The notes: generated by a model from the sequence alone, not told the origin. 64,000 bases of DNA from Gnetum montanum (GCA_015680685.1 MNCI01002932.1:421561-485560); one strand, 5' to 3'; shown: positions 46,365-60,102, counted from the first letter of the stretch. A program made the numbers and translations.

Positions 46365-46811
46365 ATGGCCCCTAAAAGAGGACAACAAGGAGGACCTTCT
46401 CAAGGTGCAACTAAATGCCCAAGGGGAGGCAAAAGCCAAGGACCTCATGTAGAACATGTAGAGCAGGAGGCACAATCATTCAACATCCATCAAGGAACTC
46501 CTATCACTACACAATCTAGCCAAGCAAAAGGTGGAGAGGTTAGGGCCCAAGCCTATGAAGAGGAACAATGGCTATTTGTGGCATGGCATGTCAAGGCCAA
46601 TCAAGTGTTCCCGCAGCTACCGTGTCCATGGGAAGTGCCAACTACATCAAACATTGGAACATCAGCATGGACGGCTCATAATCCTTGGATAGAAGAGGAG
46701 GAATGTCAAGCGCTTCTTCAACAGTATCAATCTCAAAGCCTGGAGCACAAGACAAGGGGAAGAGATCCATGGAGGAGCCACTGCCACCAGGAACCACATG
46801 AGTTCCAATAA
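46365..46811 (+). pseudogene. ORF2 internal-deletion derivative (element F)
   Basis: An open frame of 148 codons starting MAPKRGQQGGPSQGATKC that joins the ORF2 N-terminus to its C-terminal block (FVAWHVKANQVFPQLPCPWE). The plant-transposon-protein-like domain and nearly all the coiled coil are missing (about 2.3 kb). One base is lost near 46735, so the last 20 or so residues are out of frame relative to C and G. It may or may not be translated. Confidence 0.75.
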
Positions 46812-46982
46812 ATTCTATAATTTTGTGTCTATGTCCCAATTTTATCATATTCAATTCTCCACTATGACATGAATAAATTTCTAGTCAGTCAATAATCCCA
46901 TACCTATCCATTGTGTAATCAATTGAGCTTGTTCCTCACTTTCTTCAACTCAAGGACGAGTTTTCATTCAGTCGTGGGGGTA

Positions 46983-47850
46983 TGATGAATCGTGATTCAT
47001 TAGGCTCTGATATCGGACCTATGATATAGCGTATGCGATATTAGGTATGCGATATCATGGCCTAGCTAGTGATATCAAATGCACGATATCGTGACTCCTA
47101 TGTGGGCCTATAAATACACATGTAGGTGCAAGGAGTTGGAAGGAAGTTCTTAGAATCAATCAGTAGTTCATTTTAGAAGTTAGCTTTCATTTTTAGTTCT
47201 TCTCAACCCTTTTCCCCCAATGCATGCCCACAGTGTAATGATTGTAATTGTACAGCACCTTCTTTCGAGTGTGACATACTTGGACACGCACATGACCAGA
47301 AATAAAGATCAAGATTACTTCATCATTGCAGCATTTACTTAGTTTAATTATTTAACTGTTATTTATTGCTTTCATAATTAATCTCTTTCTACCTTCCTCT
47401 CCTATCCCTATTAGTAAACACGAAATGAGTACGACTTAATCACAAGCATTTAAGTGTGACTACTTGGTATCCCAGTAGCATACCTAGGACATGTGCTTGG
47501 TAATCCTAGCAGTAGTACACGAGGTCCAAGATATGTACAGACGATTAAGGGATGGATGCTCATTGCACTTAGGCTAGCTTAGACTCTCTTCATCCTTTTC
47601 CTCTTAGCTTAACAAGCTATTTTCCATTGCCTCTAGGAGTAGCACTAGTTTAGGACTGCATCATACACCTCACCCTAGACTAAACCATACATGACAAAGC
47701 AAATACTAGTCTTGGTGGGAAGACAGCAAATTGTGATCAATGAGTAACTATCTAGATACCACAACTAGCCTGTTTGTGGAGTTCTATTGGATCGTGCGTG
47801 AAACACTCGTATTCATATGGTTGAGTGTAGGGGTACCTCGCCACTCATCA
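46983..47850 (+). repeat. 3' LTR of element F
   Basis: Follows GTCGTGGGGGTA. GATATC array 47006-47090 has one extra half-site relative to the 5' LTR; TATAAATA 47109-47116; end GCCACTCATCA. Confidence 0.92.
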
Positions 47851-47855
47851 CTATC

Positions 47856-48202
47856 TATCTAGGTTTCAAACCAATTTCATACATTTTCCAATGACATCAC
47901 ATTCATCATCCTAAACTTACCACAATAGGAAAACCACAATCATATGAAAAAATCACACTCAACAAAAGAAAACAAGGAAGCACTTTCGATTAATTAATTA
48001 TTTAAACATTAAAATTTAAGGAAACTTGGCCATTAGTTAGAGAGAGGTGCCTTTAGGCATGGGTAACATGTCTTTCTAGCCCTGTAGGTAATGCTAATCC
48101 CATCAGAGGAGTACCTTCAAGCATGGGTAACATGTGTTTTAAGTCATATAATAAGACTAGATGAATAGACCTTTGGGATTCTTGAAAGTAGTCAACCTTC
48201 AG
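47856..48202 (-). mobile_element. Continuation of element H interior after F
   Basis: Two minus-strand S1-like blocks (GGCATGGGTAACATGTCTTT 48057-48076 and AGCATGGGTAACATGTGTTT near 48120). No coding match. Confidence 0.5.
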
Positions 48203-49220
48203 TGATGAGTAGCAAGTATCTCCTACACCCAACCATACAAATCAAAAGCATTCATGTGCAATCTAGTTGAATTCCTTGAATGGAATTAGTATAGTATCTA
48301 GATTGTTAAGCATTGATAGCAGGTCACTGTCTTCTCACTTAGACTAGTGGTGGCTTTATCATATCTAGTTTAGTCCAAAGTGAGGCATATGATTATTGAT
48401 GTTGCGTGGCTAAGCCTAAGTTATGTGAAAGTATGAAAATTAATTATTTAATCTAATGAATAACAAAAACATAAATCCTCAACTATCCTAAGGGCAATGA
48501 GTATCTATTCCTAGCTTGTCGTACACATCTTGAATTCACATACCCACTACTAGGATTACAAGTATTATGCTACTAGGTAAACTAAGTAGTAACACTGATG
48601 GAATTACCAAGCAAATACTTGTTTATACTCAAAACCAATTGTGCTCCTTAGCTAATTGATTAACATGCATGACAATGTAAATATTAACTAAGTACATATA
48701 AAATAAATTGCATTGAAAGTTAATTTATTCTAAGTCAAAGTGTTGTAATAAATATGAATCAATCTCAATCTTATTATTGTTCATGGAATGAGTGTAAGTA
48801 CAATGCCACTCGAATAAGATGTTGTACAACTAACTTAAATCCACACTATGAGCATTCACTAACTACTTGCTGAGATTACAGAATAAAATTGCAAGAGTTT
48901 ATCTACACTATTGACCAAATGGTGCCAAATACATGGTGGGTGATACATATTTATAGGAAAATACACACATTGCATTGATGGGGATGCATTAATGCATTTA
49001 GTTGCATTGAAGGGGATGCGTTGATGGGAATGCATCAATGAGGATGCATCGATGTAGCTAAGTTATAGCATGATATAGAAAATGCAATATATCATCTACA
49101 ATGCAATAGCTAACTGAGATGCACTAACAGCGATGCTACAACACAAATGCAACGTAGCATCAATGATATCGCATCTATGATATCTTAGCCAACTGATATA
49201 CTTGACAAAATGATGCTTCA
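48203..49220 (-). repeat. LTR I, probable 3' LTR of element K
   Basis: The plus strand starts TGATGAGTAGCAAGTATCTCC and ends GATGCTTCA. U3 holds many ATGCATC/CATCGATG repeats (48977-49200). Most similar to LTR H. Followed by a decayed 3' leader (TTCCCATGACTTAG). Confidence 0.7.
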
Positions 49221-49715
49221 TGATGTTCCCATGACTTAGCTACCTGACATATAAGGTCTCATTATTCAAGCATGAGTATCATGTCTTTCTACTGGTATCC
49301 TAAGAATCAATTTTCTTTTGTGGATTAATTAATGAGTGACTTATGCTTTTCCTGCTAAAGAACTACCTTTTAGACATGAGTAAAATGTATTTCCAATGAC
49401 ATAGCAAGGAAATAGTTATTTGAGAACATGCTTTAATTAAAATTAAAACATGAGTAATGATATAAACACATGGAATAGTAAAACCTATAAAAAAGTACAA
49501 TAAATTAGAAAATCCTCTTTATGTCACATTCTTTTCCATTCTTCCTTGATCCTTCCCCTTTTCCTCAAGGCATAATGATCATGAGTTAATTTTAGTTTTA
49601 TGTGAGAAGAACCATATAAATTTCATCATACAAACCTCTTATTGATAAAAACTAGAGGGATGTATGATGTGATCTCAATGCTTTACATAATCATTTACCC
49701 AATCATCATGATAGC
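49221..49715 (-). mobile_element. Element K spacer, left part
   Basis: Contains an S1-like block (AGCATGAGTATCATGTCTTT, 49270-49289) and ends in ATAGC, the left target-site duplication of G. No gene. Confidence 0.55.
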
Positions 49716-50575
49716 TAATGAGTCATGGTTTGTCAGGCCTCGACATCGAGTACCCGATGTCAGGGTTAGGAAGTGATGTCGAATACCCGATATCACCTTC
49801 CTTATGCTGGCCTATAAATACAACACTTGAGTGCCCAGTTGAAAGGTAATAGGCAGTAGAAAAGATAGTTTTCAGTTTTCAATTTTTGATAGTCTTCCTA
49901 GAGTTCTATTATTTCCAATGCATGCCTACAATGTGATGTTTGTAATCATAGGGAATCTTTGTTCAAGTGTGACGTACTTGGACATGTTACATGACTGGCA
50001 ATAAAGATCAAGATTGCTTCCATCATTATAGCATCCACTTAGATTATTATTGCTTTTAATTGTTAACTATTTACTATTTTCTTTAGTTAAATGTTTCCAT
50101 TTATTGCTATTTGCTATTCCTGTCATTAAGCAGAATGTGTACGCCTTAATCACGAGTGTTTAAGTGGAAGTACCTAGTAATCCAACAACGTATTGTTTAG
50201 CACAACTAAATGACATATGCTTTGCAATCCTAGAAGTAGTCTCACAAAGTCCAAGACGTATACAAATGATTAAGGGCAAATACTTATCACACATAGGCTA
50301 GTTTAGATCTTGTTTTCCATTATTCATTAGCTTAATTAATTAACCTCTTTATCATCATTAGGAGGAAAGTAGAATTAGAAAACATCATACACCTCACTTT
50401 GGACTAAACCATATGTGACAAAGCTACCACTAGTCCAACTGGAAAGACAGCGAACTACAATCAAAGCATAATGATCTAGATACCACAACTAGTTCCATCC
50501 ATAAAATTTGACTAGATCATGTGTGAACGCTTGTGATTCGTATGGTTGAGCATAGGGGTACCTTGCTGCTCATCA
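49716..50575 (+). repeat. 5' LTR of element G
   Basis: Start TAATGAGTCATGG (TG decayed to TA). U3 palindromes GACATCGAGTACCCGATGTC and GATGTCGAATACCCGATATC (49741-49797), TATAAATA 49813-49820, end TGCTCATCA. Confidence 0.9.
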
Positions 50576-50576
50576 T

Positions 50577-50594
50577 TGGTGCCATTGCCAGGGA
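50577..50594 (+). other. Primer binding site (tRNA-Asp), element G
   Basis: TGGTGCCATTGCCAGGGA, three transitions from the perfect tRNA-Asp complement. Confidence 0.88.
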
Positions 50595-50700
50595 TGGGGC
50601 TAGTTATCTAGATTAGTTATATTATACACGATCACTATAAAGGTATTAACAATATATCTTTTTAGAAATATTAGCTTACACACACCATAAACCAACAGTG

Positions 50701-53182
50701 ATGTCTCTCTCACACGGAAGTGACAACACACTGTATAGCAAAAATGTTCATTGGAGAACTAACGAGATATATGATGAAGAAGATTATAGTAACCAACTTT
50801 ATGCAAGGGTTTCTTATGTTCATGATCACCCTGACAACACTCAAAGACTACATTCACCTAAGATAAAGAATCTTAGAGGAGATGACATAGGTCCTAAACT
50901 AAGGGAGGCCTCAAGGCCTAAGACCTCCTTGAAACCAAGGAACGATAAATCAAGGGACCCTAGGGAACACCATAGAATCCATGGCCATTCTTCTAGTTCC
51001 TCATCTTCCTCTTTCCCTCCAATTTCTAGTTCTAACGAAGATGAATGTAGGTATAGGGATACAATTTCACTAAAGGGTCAAAATAAAAGTAGAAATTGAA
51101 CCCATAGACACACTCAAGGTCATCAACATGAACACAAGTCCAATAGTCACCATCAACCCAATAGATATTTTCATCATAACCTATTTGATGATGATGAACA
51201 CTTCTTGGCCACTAGGAGCCTAATGTAGATCACAAAGGTAGTTAAGATATCCTACAAGCATCACAAAAAGAGTTCTCTACCCAAGCTTGGCATGAATAAT
51301 ATCCCTAAATTTGTGGAAGGCTATGATTCAGATCCATAACATCATTTACAAGCCTTCTAAGATGCTTGTATTTGTTATAACATTGAAAATGAATGGCAAT
51401 AGCTTAAGCTCTTTCTTAGAACACTAGTTGATAGAGCTGAAGTGTGGTATATATTGTTGGAACCAAATTCAATCCAATAGTGGTTAACAATGTTGGAACC
51501 TTTTAATGAGAAATACCAAACCTATGCAAGAGTGTCCAACCTAAGGAAATAGATCCAAGAATGGAAGTAAGAATAACATGAACCCTTGGACATGGCCTTA
51601 GATAGATATTATGCCTTACTAAATAGATGCCTAGGCCATGGTTTCTCTGAGGAAAGGCAACTTTTCCACATCATAGATGGGCTTTGTAATGAAACAAGGG
51701 AGACCCTTGGGATGTATGCCTCAGGGTAATTATACGAGCTCCAAGCCCATTAGATCCGAGAGCTAATCAAGCGTGTGAAAAAAGAAAAAGGAGAGATATG
51801 CTAATGGGAGAATGTCAAGAAATATCAATGGGACCCAACTCTTAAACAAAAGGAGATCTAGATCTATGGTAAGGAGAACAAAACCACTTTGGATAAGGTG
51901 GCCCTGCAACAAACCTTGCCAATATAGAAGTCTATTGATGAACTTGAAGCAAAGTGTAATAGGATGTCTGAATGGATATGTTAAAACATTACAACTCTCA
52001 TTAAGATGGTCAAGGAGAGGATCATGAAAAATAAGCCATGTGATCATAATAAACAAAGGATACAAAACCAAGAAACATCTAGGAACACATTTCAACAAAT
52101 GGGAAAAGTGGCTAACAAAAGTGAGGCTATAGACTCAACTACAGATGAAGATAATGAATGCGACATCTGCATATATGATTATCTGAAGGGCCATTGCCTA
52201 GTCTTGTTGCATCTAGAGGAGTATTGGATAGGTGCCTTAAATCCAAAGTTTGTGCAAAAGCACATGCCTGGGAGATTTCCTCTCCCACAAGGTAATTATA
52301 GACAGTCCCACAACCAATCGTACCATCCTAGGAGGACTTATTATCAGCCTCAACATGGTCATCAACCATAGTCATGGGGGAGGCCACCACCAAATCAGCC
52401 CTACCTGCCAAAATAGCATGGATATTATGTTCAACACCTTATTTCTCCAACAAATTCTACATCCTCTACTTCGAACCGCCACTACCACTCTCCTGAGTAT
52501 CATCAACCCATGACATCTCTTGAAGGATCACCACCTTGCACCTCTTACCATCCATCCTACCCTCGATGTTCTCATACTCCACTACATTACAGGTCATTGC
52601 CAATGACACAAGAAGGTTTAGCACCCCCAATATGAACAAACAAATGTCACTTGTGTTGCAAATGTGTAGAGACATACTGATAATGGTGGGTCTTAATCGC
52701 AACATAGGAAACATCCTTTCCAGAGGAAAGGTCATAAGCCAAAGCAAACCACACATGGACCCACCATATCATCCAAGCTAGCACAATGCCAATTTGGTGC
52801 ACCACCTTCCTTGTCACAACCAACATCCTTTGATCATCCAAAAGGGCTATCGTCCATCATTACTCCAATCCCAAATCCAAACAATGAATCTAACAGTGTG
52901 GGGAGACAAATAAATCCATGCATACCATATCATGATCAAGGGTGCAATCATGGGCTAGACATCAATAATGTTAACACACCTCACACCCTAACCCACCATA
53001 CATTTAACCATTAAGTGTGTGACCAACAATTTTTCTACCTAGCCACCACACAACCAATAAACACCTGATGGCTAGGGCATGGGCGATTACCAATGTCTCA
53101 TACATGCATGGATCCTATTTATCCACTTATTAATCCTTATCATAACCAAATGTTTAGTCATGGGGGTCACCCCCTATTTTAA
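50701..53182 (+). pseudogene. gag pseudogene of element G
   Basis: Start MSLSHGSDN, then HWRTNEIYDEEDY, open for 133 codons with a Ser-rich end. The capsid core follows (51340-51760) with several stops. The zinc knuckle CDICIYDYLKGHC (52159-52200) has its His replaced by Tyr. The Pro/His/Asn-rich tail ends in SHGGHPLF and TAA 53180-53182. Confidence 0.88.
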
Positions 53183-55145
53183 TCTTAGGATTCTTAAGTG
53201 TTTTTCATCTTTTTGTTTTACAATTTTTTGTCATTTTCCTCTTTCTTGATCCAATTTTTTCTATTTCTTCCAATTTTTTCTAGTTGATGTTTTCATTTTC
53301 TTTGTTGTGTAATCTTGCTTGTGAATAAAATGATCATGTTGCCCATTGAGGTGAGGTTTTCTCTATGTTGTCAAGTCTTAAGGGATTGATTATTTGGACA
53401 TTGAGACCATGACATCCATCCACCCATTCCATTGATAAGAGGTTCTTTTCTTGGTCATAATGATAATCTTTTCCATCATCCAACCTAAAAATAACTTCAT
53501 AATCATTGTGTTTGGATAGAAGAGTGTAGAACCAAGGCAGAATTTGAAGGGTGTGACATCAAGGAGATTTTTGGATTATCTTTGGCCACTTCTATATGTT
53601 CTATCATGTTGCTAAGGTTGTAATCATATCCTTGTAGATATAATGAAAAATGGGAGTAAGAGTACCTTGAAACAACACCAAATAAGCTTCTGCATGTCCC
53701 ACTAGAAAGACATGTACCCATGCCTGAAGGTTGACAACTTCTTAGAATTGGAAAAACACATGAAAGAGAAAACAAATGTGTGTACATGCCATAAATAAAG
53801 CTCCTCCCTTGGACAAAATGCCAAGTTATTTTACTCCTCACTACTATGATATTGTTATGGTTGTTTGCCAACGGGATGAAACAATGTGATGTCACTGCAA
53901 TATGGTGTGGACTTGGTTTGCATGTTGGAAAGAATGACTCATGATTATTTAACCATTAATAACACACAATATTTCATTGTGACCATGGTAAACCACCTCA
54001 TGTCCCAATTTCTATAATCCTTTCTATAGTCCATCTCATCTTGTGATCTAGGTGATCATAACTCATGGTTTTGTGTAACATAGACTTATTATCTCAATTT
54101 TGTTGTTTTAACATGTGTGTTTTGTTTCATAGGTATGCATTGCATTCAACCCCTTTAGTGCCTACAAAAATTTTTAGGTGTGGTTACACAAGGGAATCAT
54201 ATGCTAGAGCCTGCTTTGGGGAGGACCCACTTGTGTAACTTTCATGACTTGTACATGTTAGACAAACCACATCATTTTTCACCTTCCAAGCACTATATTG
54301 TTATATTTGGTCATTTTCCTTATCCTATAATTGATCCATCCATTACCTCAATTTCAATGCCTTTTTCTTGATCATTCTAGTGCTTTCCATTTTAATGACT
54401 CCACCTTATTACACTTTCAATGCCTCAAACTAATTTTTTCACTTACCTCGAATTGATGGACTTAACTTCAAACCTTCCAACCCATCACCAAGCTTTAGTT
54501 TCCATGCTTAGCTGCCCCATTTAATGAAAATCTATGGACCCCAACATNNNNNNNNNNNNNNNNNNNNNNNNNNNNNNNNNNNNNNNNNNNNNNNNNNNNN
54601 NNNNNNNNNNNNNNNNNNNNNNNNNNNNNNNNNNNNNNNNNNNNNNNNNNNNNNNNNNNNNNNNNNNNNNNNNNNNNNNNNNNNNNNNNNNNNNNNNNNN
54701 NNNNNNNNNNNNNNNNNNNNNNNNNNNNNNNNNNNNNNNNNNNNNNNNNNNNNNNNNGGGGGTTTGTGTGTGGTTGTTGCTTATGTGTAAAACTTGTGCC
54801 AAACTATTGAAATTTTCTATTTCCCAAAGGGCATTATAAGGGTAAGGGTGTTAATAAACTTTAAGCGTTATCATGAAAAATCAATTATATTAATGCTAGG
54901 AACCTTAATTTTTCCACCTAAGGGACCATAACCATCACTATAAGCCACACATAAGGAAAAAGGAATTATTTGTGAAGGGTTTTAAAGGAGATAGACACTT
55001 TTTGGGGATTTTTCTTGAAAATTTTTCTAACTCTATGATTATATGAATTAAGAACTTAATGAACTAAGGTAACAAGTAAGGTATAAATTGATTAATGATA
55101 AAAAAAATACACCCTTAGTAACACTCAATATTTCCTTGATTATAG
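53183..55145 (+). other. Spacer between gag and ORF2 (element G)
   Basis: S0 (53549-53586), S1 TAGAAAGACATGTACCCATG (53703-53722), S2 (54170-54240), the N gap, and then an intron-like segment (55081-55145) ending TTGATTATAG. No gene supported; apparent frames across the Ns are meaningless. Confidence 0.7.
54548..54757. other. Assembly gap (210 Ns)
   Basis: Run of Ns inside the G spacer. It covers or adjoins the position where C has its internal promoter-like segment. Confidence 0.95.
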
Positions 55146-57868
55146 ATGGCCCCAAAAAGAGGTGAACAAGGTGAATCTTCACAAAGAGTAGCTAAGCACC
55201 CATGAGGTGGCTGAGGTCAGCAAGGCGAACATGCAGAACACATAGAATAGGAGGCCCAATCATTCAGCATTCACTAAAACACTCCTACTATTAGACAGTA
55301 AATCCAAGGGGAGGCTATAGAACCACAAGCTCCTACACACGAAAAATGTCTCATGGTGCCCCCTAATTGCCTTGCTACCATCCTAGAAAAGTCCACATTG
55401 ACCTCAGTCATAGTGGAAATGAATTTCAGCCCATTCATGGAATTTGCTCCGAAAGCAGTTCGGATGCAACTTAAGGCATCCCCCTTGTGGCCAATTATCT
55501 CAGATAGTGGCAAATAATGCCTGGGTGAAACTCATCAATTCTAGCATAATAAAGATGAGGGCACCACTGTAAATATTTGTGGAGTTAATGTCTATTTTTT
55601 ATTCAAAGCTATTGTTGTGACTCTCAATTTGCCAAATGAAGGGGCTAAGGTAGCCCATATATCAACTAGATCTGACCCCAAGACCAAGAAACTATGGCTG
55701 AAATAGGTGTACAATAAGGAGGATAAAATGTATAATGAAATGACTCTAGAAGAGAGGATGTATTTCAAGATTGGGACTTACCACCTATTTCCTACAAAAG
55801 GGCTCAATCGAATCTCAACATATGTGGCCAAGGGAAGTGCAATTTTAATGGGTAAATTTGTGGCCAATCTTCCCTACTTTTACTTCACTAAAATCCAATG
55901 GCAGTTTGAAGAAAAGAAGGTAGGAAAAGCAACACTTCCATTCCCTTGCCTAATCATAAGGTTGCGCGAGCATGTTGGAATCCTGCAATATATAAATGAT
56001 ATCCCTAGGAAGGCTCAAAATGCCTCCTTTACCAAACTCCTAAAACCTGCATCACTAAGAAAAGATCTCGGTGTAGAACAAGAATTAGAGAAGGAGGTAG
56101 CACTAGAAGTAGAAACACAATGTGAGCCTAAACAACACCTACAAACACAGGCTCTGCCATTGTCACTACTGCAAGATTATAGGCCCTTGATGAGCCATTT
56201 ACAAAAGATCACTAAAGCTATCAACTAGGGAAGCAAGGATGAGTCTAATCTCTTCAGAGTGATGGATGATGCCATACAGCCCACAATTTCAACTGATCCA
56301 ACATGAAGGGAGATCTTGCTACAATCAAGAGGAGAAGAATCCCAGTGGTCATGGAAAATCTCTAGGAATGCTGCATCCTTCCAAGTAATGCTCAAAATGG
56401 GAAAAGGTGCCACAATCATGGTACTACAACATGAGGATGCAATAGGCATAATAGAAGTAATCACAGACCATATTAAGGAACCATTCAACATGCCTATTGT
56501 GCCCTTGGTAGATCTAATGGGAACCAGAGGTGCACAAATGTTAGTTGGGACTTCAATGACTCCTATGATGCATGAGGATGTGCTTAATTGATTGCTGCAA
56601 ATGGGGTAAGTGATGACGACCTTGTTTGACATCCCTAGTGATGTTATTTCATCACAAAAGAAAAGCTAATCATGGATAAAGTTAGGGTAGAGCATGTAGA
56701 AGCCAAAGTACAATGACTACAACAAGAGTTGGCTACCTTGAGAGTTGAATGACACGACCCTGTCCAATTTTTTGTGCATGACCAACTTGAGCAATTCAAG
56801 ATGGAGTAGCTAACCAAGCTAATGAAGGAGAACACAGTTGCTAAAAAAGAAAAGGAGAAGGTAGTTTGGAATGCCTCTGTTGTTGATGCATAATCCCATG
56901 CATACAAAAAAGCATTAACTATTGCACAAGAAGAAAACAAGCAGCTCGCCATAGAGAACTTAAAGTTGACCATAGTTGAAAAGCAAACGAACATTCTTGA
57001 TGAGAGCGTCCACTAATTGAGAGAACAACTAGTGAGGGTCAACTAGGATATTAGCATATTGGCTAGGAAGGATAGAACCCTCTTAATGGAGGAGGTCCAT
57101 GCTATCCATCAAAAGTTAGCAATTGAAATTACTACTTGGAAAAATGAGGCCAAAAAGAACAAGAAATTAAAGAACCACTTCTATGACCAAGTAGGCATGT
57201 ACAAGCAAATAAATGAAAAAGATATCTAGATGGCCAAAGCCCACATCAACTCCATGTCAGCCCAAAATCCTAAGTAGTAGCTGATCCTAGATAGCTATGC
57301 CTTGGTCCATCAAGCAGAAGTCAAGAATAAAGACCTACAAATAGAAGATTTGAAAGAATACATGGTGTTGGTTAACCTTAGATATGCCAACCTTGCCATG
57401 TTAGCTGTAGGTCAGCCTTGAAACAAGCTAGAAAAATAGGTAGCAATCACTTATGCATTATATGAAAAAGAGTTTATTAATCAGAAAGACACATTGTAGA
57501 AGCTACAAGTGGCAAACTCAAATTTGGTAGTGGTAAAAGCCAGCTACTAGGGACAAAAGGGCATAGTCTCAAACCTAGCTAGAAGATTAACAGATTACAA
57601 TGAACTCAAAGACAAAGCTAGGACTTGTGAGAAGGAATGATGATAATTTGCAGCTTAGTATGTGAAGGCTAAAAAAATGTGCTCATAATTTCCATGTCCT
57701 TGATATGTACTAATGCCAGCACATATTGGCTCAGTAGCCTAGATAGTACACGACCCAAGGATGGGAGAGGAGAAGTTGCAGGCATTATTGAATCGTTACA
57801 AATTTCAAAAGCTTGGCGACAAAGGGAAGCAACCAATGGAGGAGCCACTGCCTCTAGGCACCACATGA
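55146..57868 (+). pseudogene. ORF2 pseudogene (element G)
   Basis: About 907 codons from ATG 55146 to TGA 57866-57868, colinear with C. Start MAPKRGEQGESSQRVAKH. The domain resembling plant transposon proteins spans about 55350-55990 (EMNFSPFMEFAPKAV, TVNICGVNVYFLF, YHLFPTKGLNRISTYVAKGS, LPFPCLIIRLREHVGI), with a 173-codon open stretch at 55707-56228. Patch two (56316-56591: VLQHEDAIGIIEVITDHI, TSMTPMMHEDVLN) is well kept. The coiled coil follows to about 57650, and the C-terminal block is partly decayed, ending EEPLPLGTT. Stops are numerous in the coiled coil. Confidence 0.8.
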
Positions 57869-58055
57869 GCTTTCTAGTTTCTTGTCTTGTAATAATGTGT
57901 TCTATTTTTTGTATTATACCACTGTGACATGTAAGAGTCAGTTGTTTTGTTTATTGTTTAAGGTAGCCAATAATCCCATACCTTCCCAATATTTTGTAAA
58001 GAACTTCCTCATTTTTTTTAACTCGAGGATGAGTTTTCATTCAGTCATGGGGGTA

Positions 58056-58928
58056 TGATGAGTCATGGTTTATCAGGCCCCGATGTCAGAGCCCCAACAT
58101 CGGGTACCCAATGTTGGGGTTAGGAAGCGATGTCAAATACCCGATGTCACCTCCTCTATGTTGGCCTATAAATACAACACTTGAGTGCACCGTTGAAAGG
58201 TAATAGGCAGTAGAGAAGATAGTTTTTAGTTTTCAATTTTTGATAGTCTTTCCTAGAGTTTTGTTATTCCCAATGCATGCCCATAATGTGATGTTTATAA
58301 TCGTATGACACCTTTGTTCGAGTGTGATATACTTGGACACGTTACATGACTAGTAATAAAGATTAAGATTATTCCCATCATTGTAGCATCCACTTAGATT
58401 ATTATTGCTTTTAATTGTTAAATATTTACTATTTTCTTTAGTTAAATGTTTCTATTTATTACTATTTTTTATTCTTGTCATTAAGCAGAATGTGTATGCC
58501 TTAATCATGAGCGTTTAAGTGAAAGTACTTCGTAATCCAACAAAGTATTGTTTGACACAACTAGTGACATATTCTTGGAAATCCCAGAAGTACTCTTACA
58601 AAGTCCAAGACATATACAAACAATTAAGGGTAGATACTCATCATATATAGGTTAGTTTAGATCTTGTTTTCCATTATTCATTAGCCTAATTAATTTACCT
58701 CTTTATCATCATTACTAGCAAAGTAGAATTATTCAACATCATAAGCCTCATTTTGGACTAAACCATATGTGACAAAGCTACCACTAGTCCAAGTGGGAAG
58801 ATAGTGAATTGCGATCAGAGCATAATGATATAGATACCACAACTAGTCCCATTCATGAAATTTGACTAGATCATGCATGAACGTTTGTGATTTATATTGT
58901 TGAGCATAGGGGTACTTGTCGTTCATCA
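58056..58928 (+). repeat. 3' LTR of element G
   Basis: Follows GTCATGGGGGTA. U3 array 58081-58150 (CCCGATGTTGGGG-type decay), TATAAATA 58167-58174, end GTTCATCA followed by ATAGC. Confidence 0.92.
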
Positions 58929-58933
58929 ATAGC

Positions 58934-60102
58934 ATAGGATAAAAACCCAATACATGGTGTTAAATTTTGTAACATGACAAACAACATTATTAACAAAAAC
59001 ATAGTAAATATCCATAAAACATAAAGGAAATGACTAAAGAAAATAAAAAATAACAAAAAATGCAAAATGTATTAAGAATCAAAAAATTTTGAAGAAATAG
59101 AAAAATGATAAAAAATTATAAAAAAAAAAAGTGAAAATACATGTATCAATGGGGCACTTCCCCCACAACTGTACTCATGGGCGAGCATTCAAAAAATAGA
59201 CCACACATTCCCTTGATTATACACCACATGTTTCTTATTTATCATCTTAAGTGGTTTATGTTTTTTCTTGTTAGTCCATTTAACATAGATGATAATCAAG
59301 TTTTGATCATTTGAAGACACACATCTAGCTAGACTAGAAGGTATTTCTATTTGAGAGGATCTAGAGATGTTTTCTTTTTTATGTTCTATTTCATTTTTTA
59401 GGTCTCCTTGTTTAACAATTTCTTTTTATGTATAATCAAAGTGTAAGATTTCCTTCTCTAAGTTCTTTGTTTGGTTCATTTTCTTAGGACAAGTGATAAG
59501 TGTGTTGGATGTTTCCATGCATCATTTGGAGAGTTTGACATTCTTATTTTCTAGCCACTGGGTGTCTTTTGGTTTAATGGCTACTATGTAGACATCATTT
59601 TGCATACACACTTGTTCCTCAAGTTTGTTTTGGTATAGAGATCGTATTAATACTTTAAACTTTCAACCCAAAATTCCACCTATTATCATTATTAGTAATG
59701 CATGGAATTTTCTATCTTTCCATTATGCTATGATTAGCTTTTATGTTTTGTTTTGAAGTGGTACTGATTATTGGCATATACATAAGATTAGAAGACATTG
59801 TATTTGTGAGAAAGGAGGTTGCACTATTATCCTTTTGTATGTTCATAGCACAAGTTGCATTCTTTTGTTGAGGTTGTGGTGCTACTTCTTCTCGCATTAT
59901 TGGTTATCGCATATGTTAGAGGGGAGTATGAGAGTATTGAGGATGTGATGGATGATGAAAGACATGGGATGATGATCCCACAATAGAGGTTATGGGTTGA
60001 TGGTATCTAGAAGGACAATAGTAGTAGTGAGTTGAGGCATGGGTAGTAGAACCGTTGGGAGAAACAAGTTGTTGAACATAGTATCCAAAAGTGTTCAATT
60101 GG
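58934..60102 (-). pseudogene. Element K: gag C-terminal part and spacer
   Basis: On the minus strand from 60102: VQQLVSPNGSTTHASTHYYY and PSRYHQPI match the Pro/Tyr-rich gag tail of F and E. It continues with decay to an EYSCGGSAP-like end near 59150, then A-rich spacer. The gag is cut at 60102 by the insertion of element J, and the spacer is cut at 58934 by G. Confidence 0.65.

Larger units (their letters stand above)
41623..47850 (+). mobile_element. Element F: pol-less element with an internally deleted ORF2
   Basis: LTRs 41623-42476 and 46983-47850, primer site, long gag, spacer, and a 447-base ORF2 that joins the ORF2 start to its end. Target-site duplication CTATT/CTATC has one mismatch. 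6.2 kb long. Same subfamily as C. Confidence 0.92.
49716..58928 (+). mobile_element. Element G: near full-length pol-less gag+ORF2 element
   Basis: LTRs 49716-50575 and 58056-58928, primer site, gag, spacer with a 210-base run of Ns, ORF2, polypurine tract. Target-site duplication ATAGC is perfect (49711-49715 and 58929-58933). 9.2 kb. Same subfamily as B (GATGTCG-type U3). No pol motif in any frame. Confidence 0.93.

Noticed and set aside
54521-54839. Open frames running across the N block
   Set aside because: They exist only because Ns carry no stop codons.
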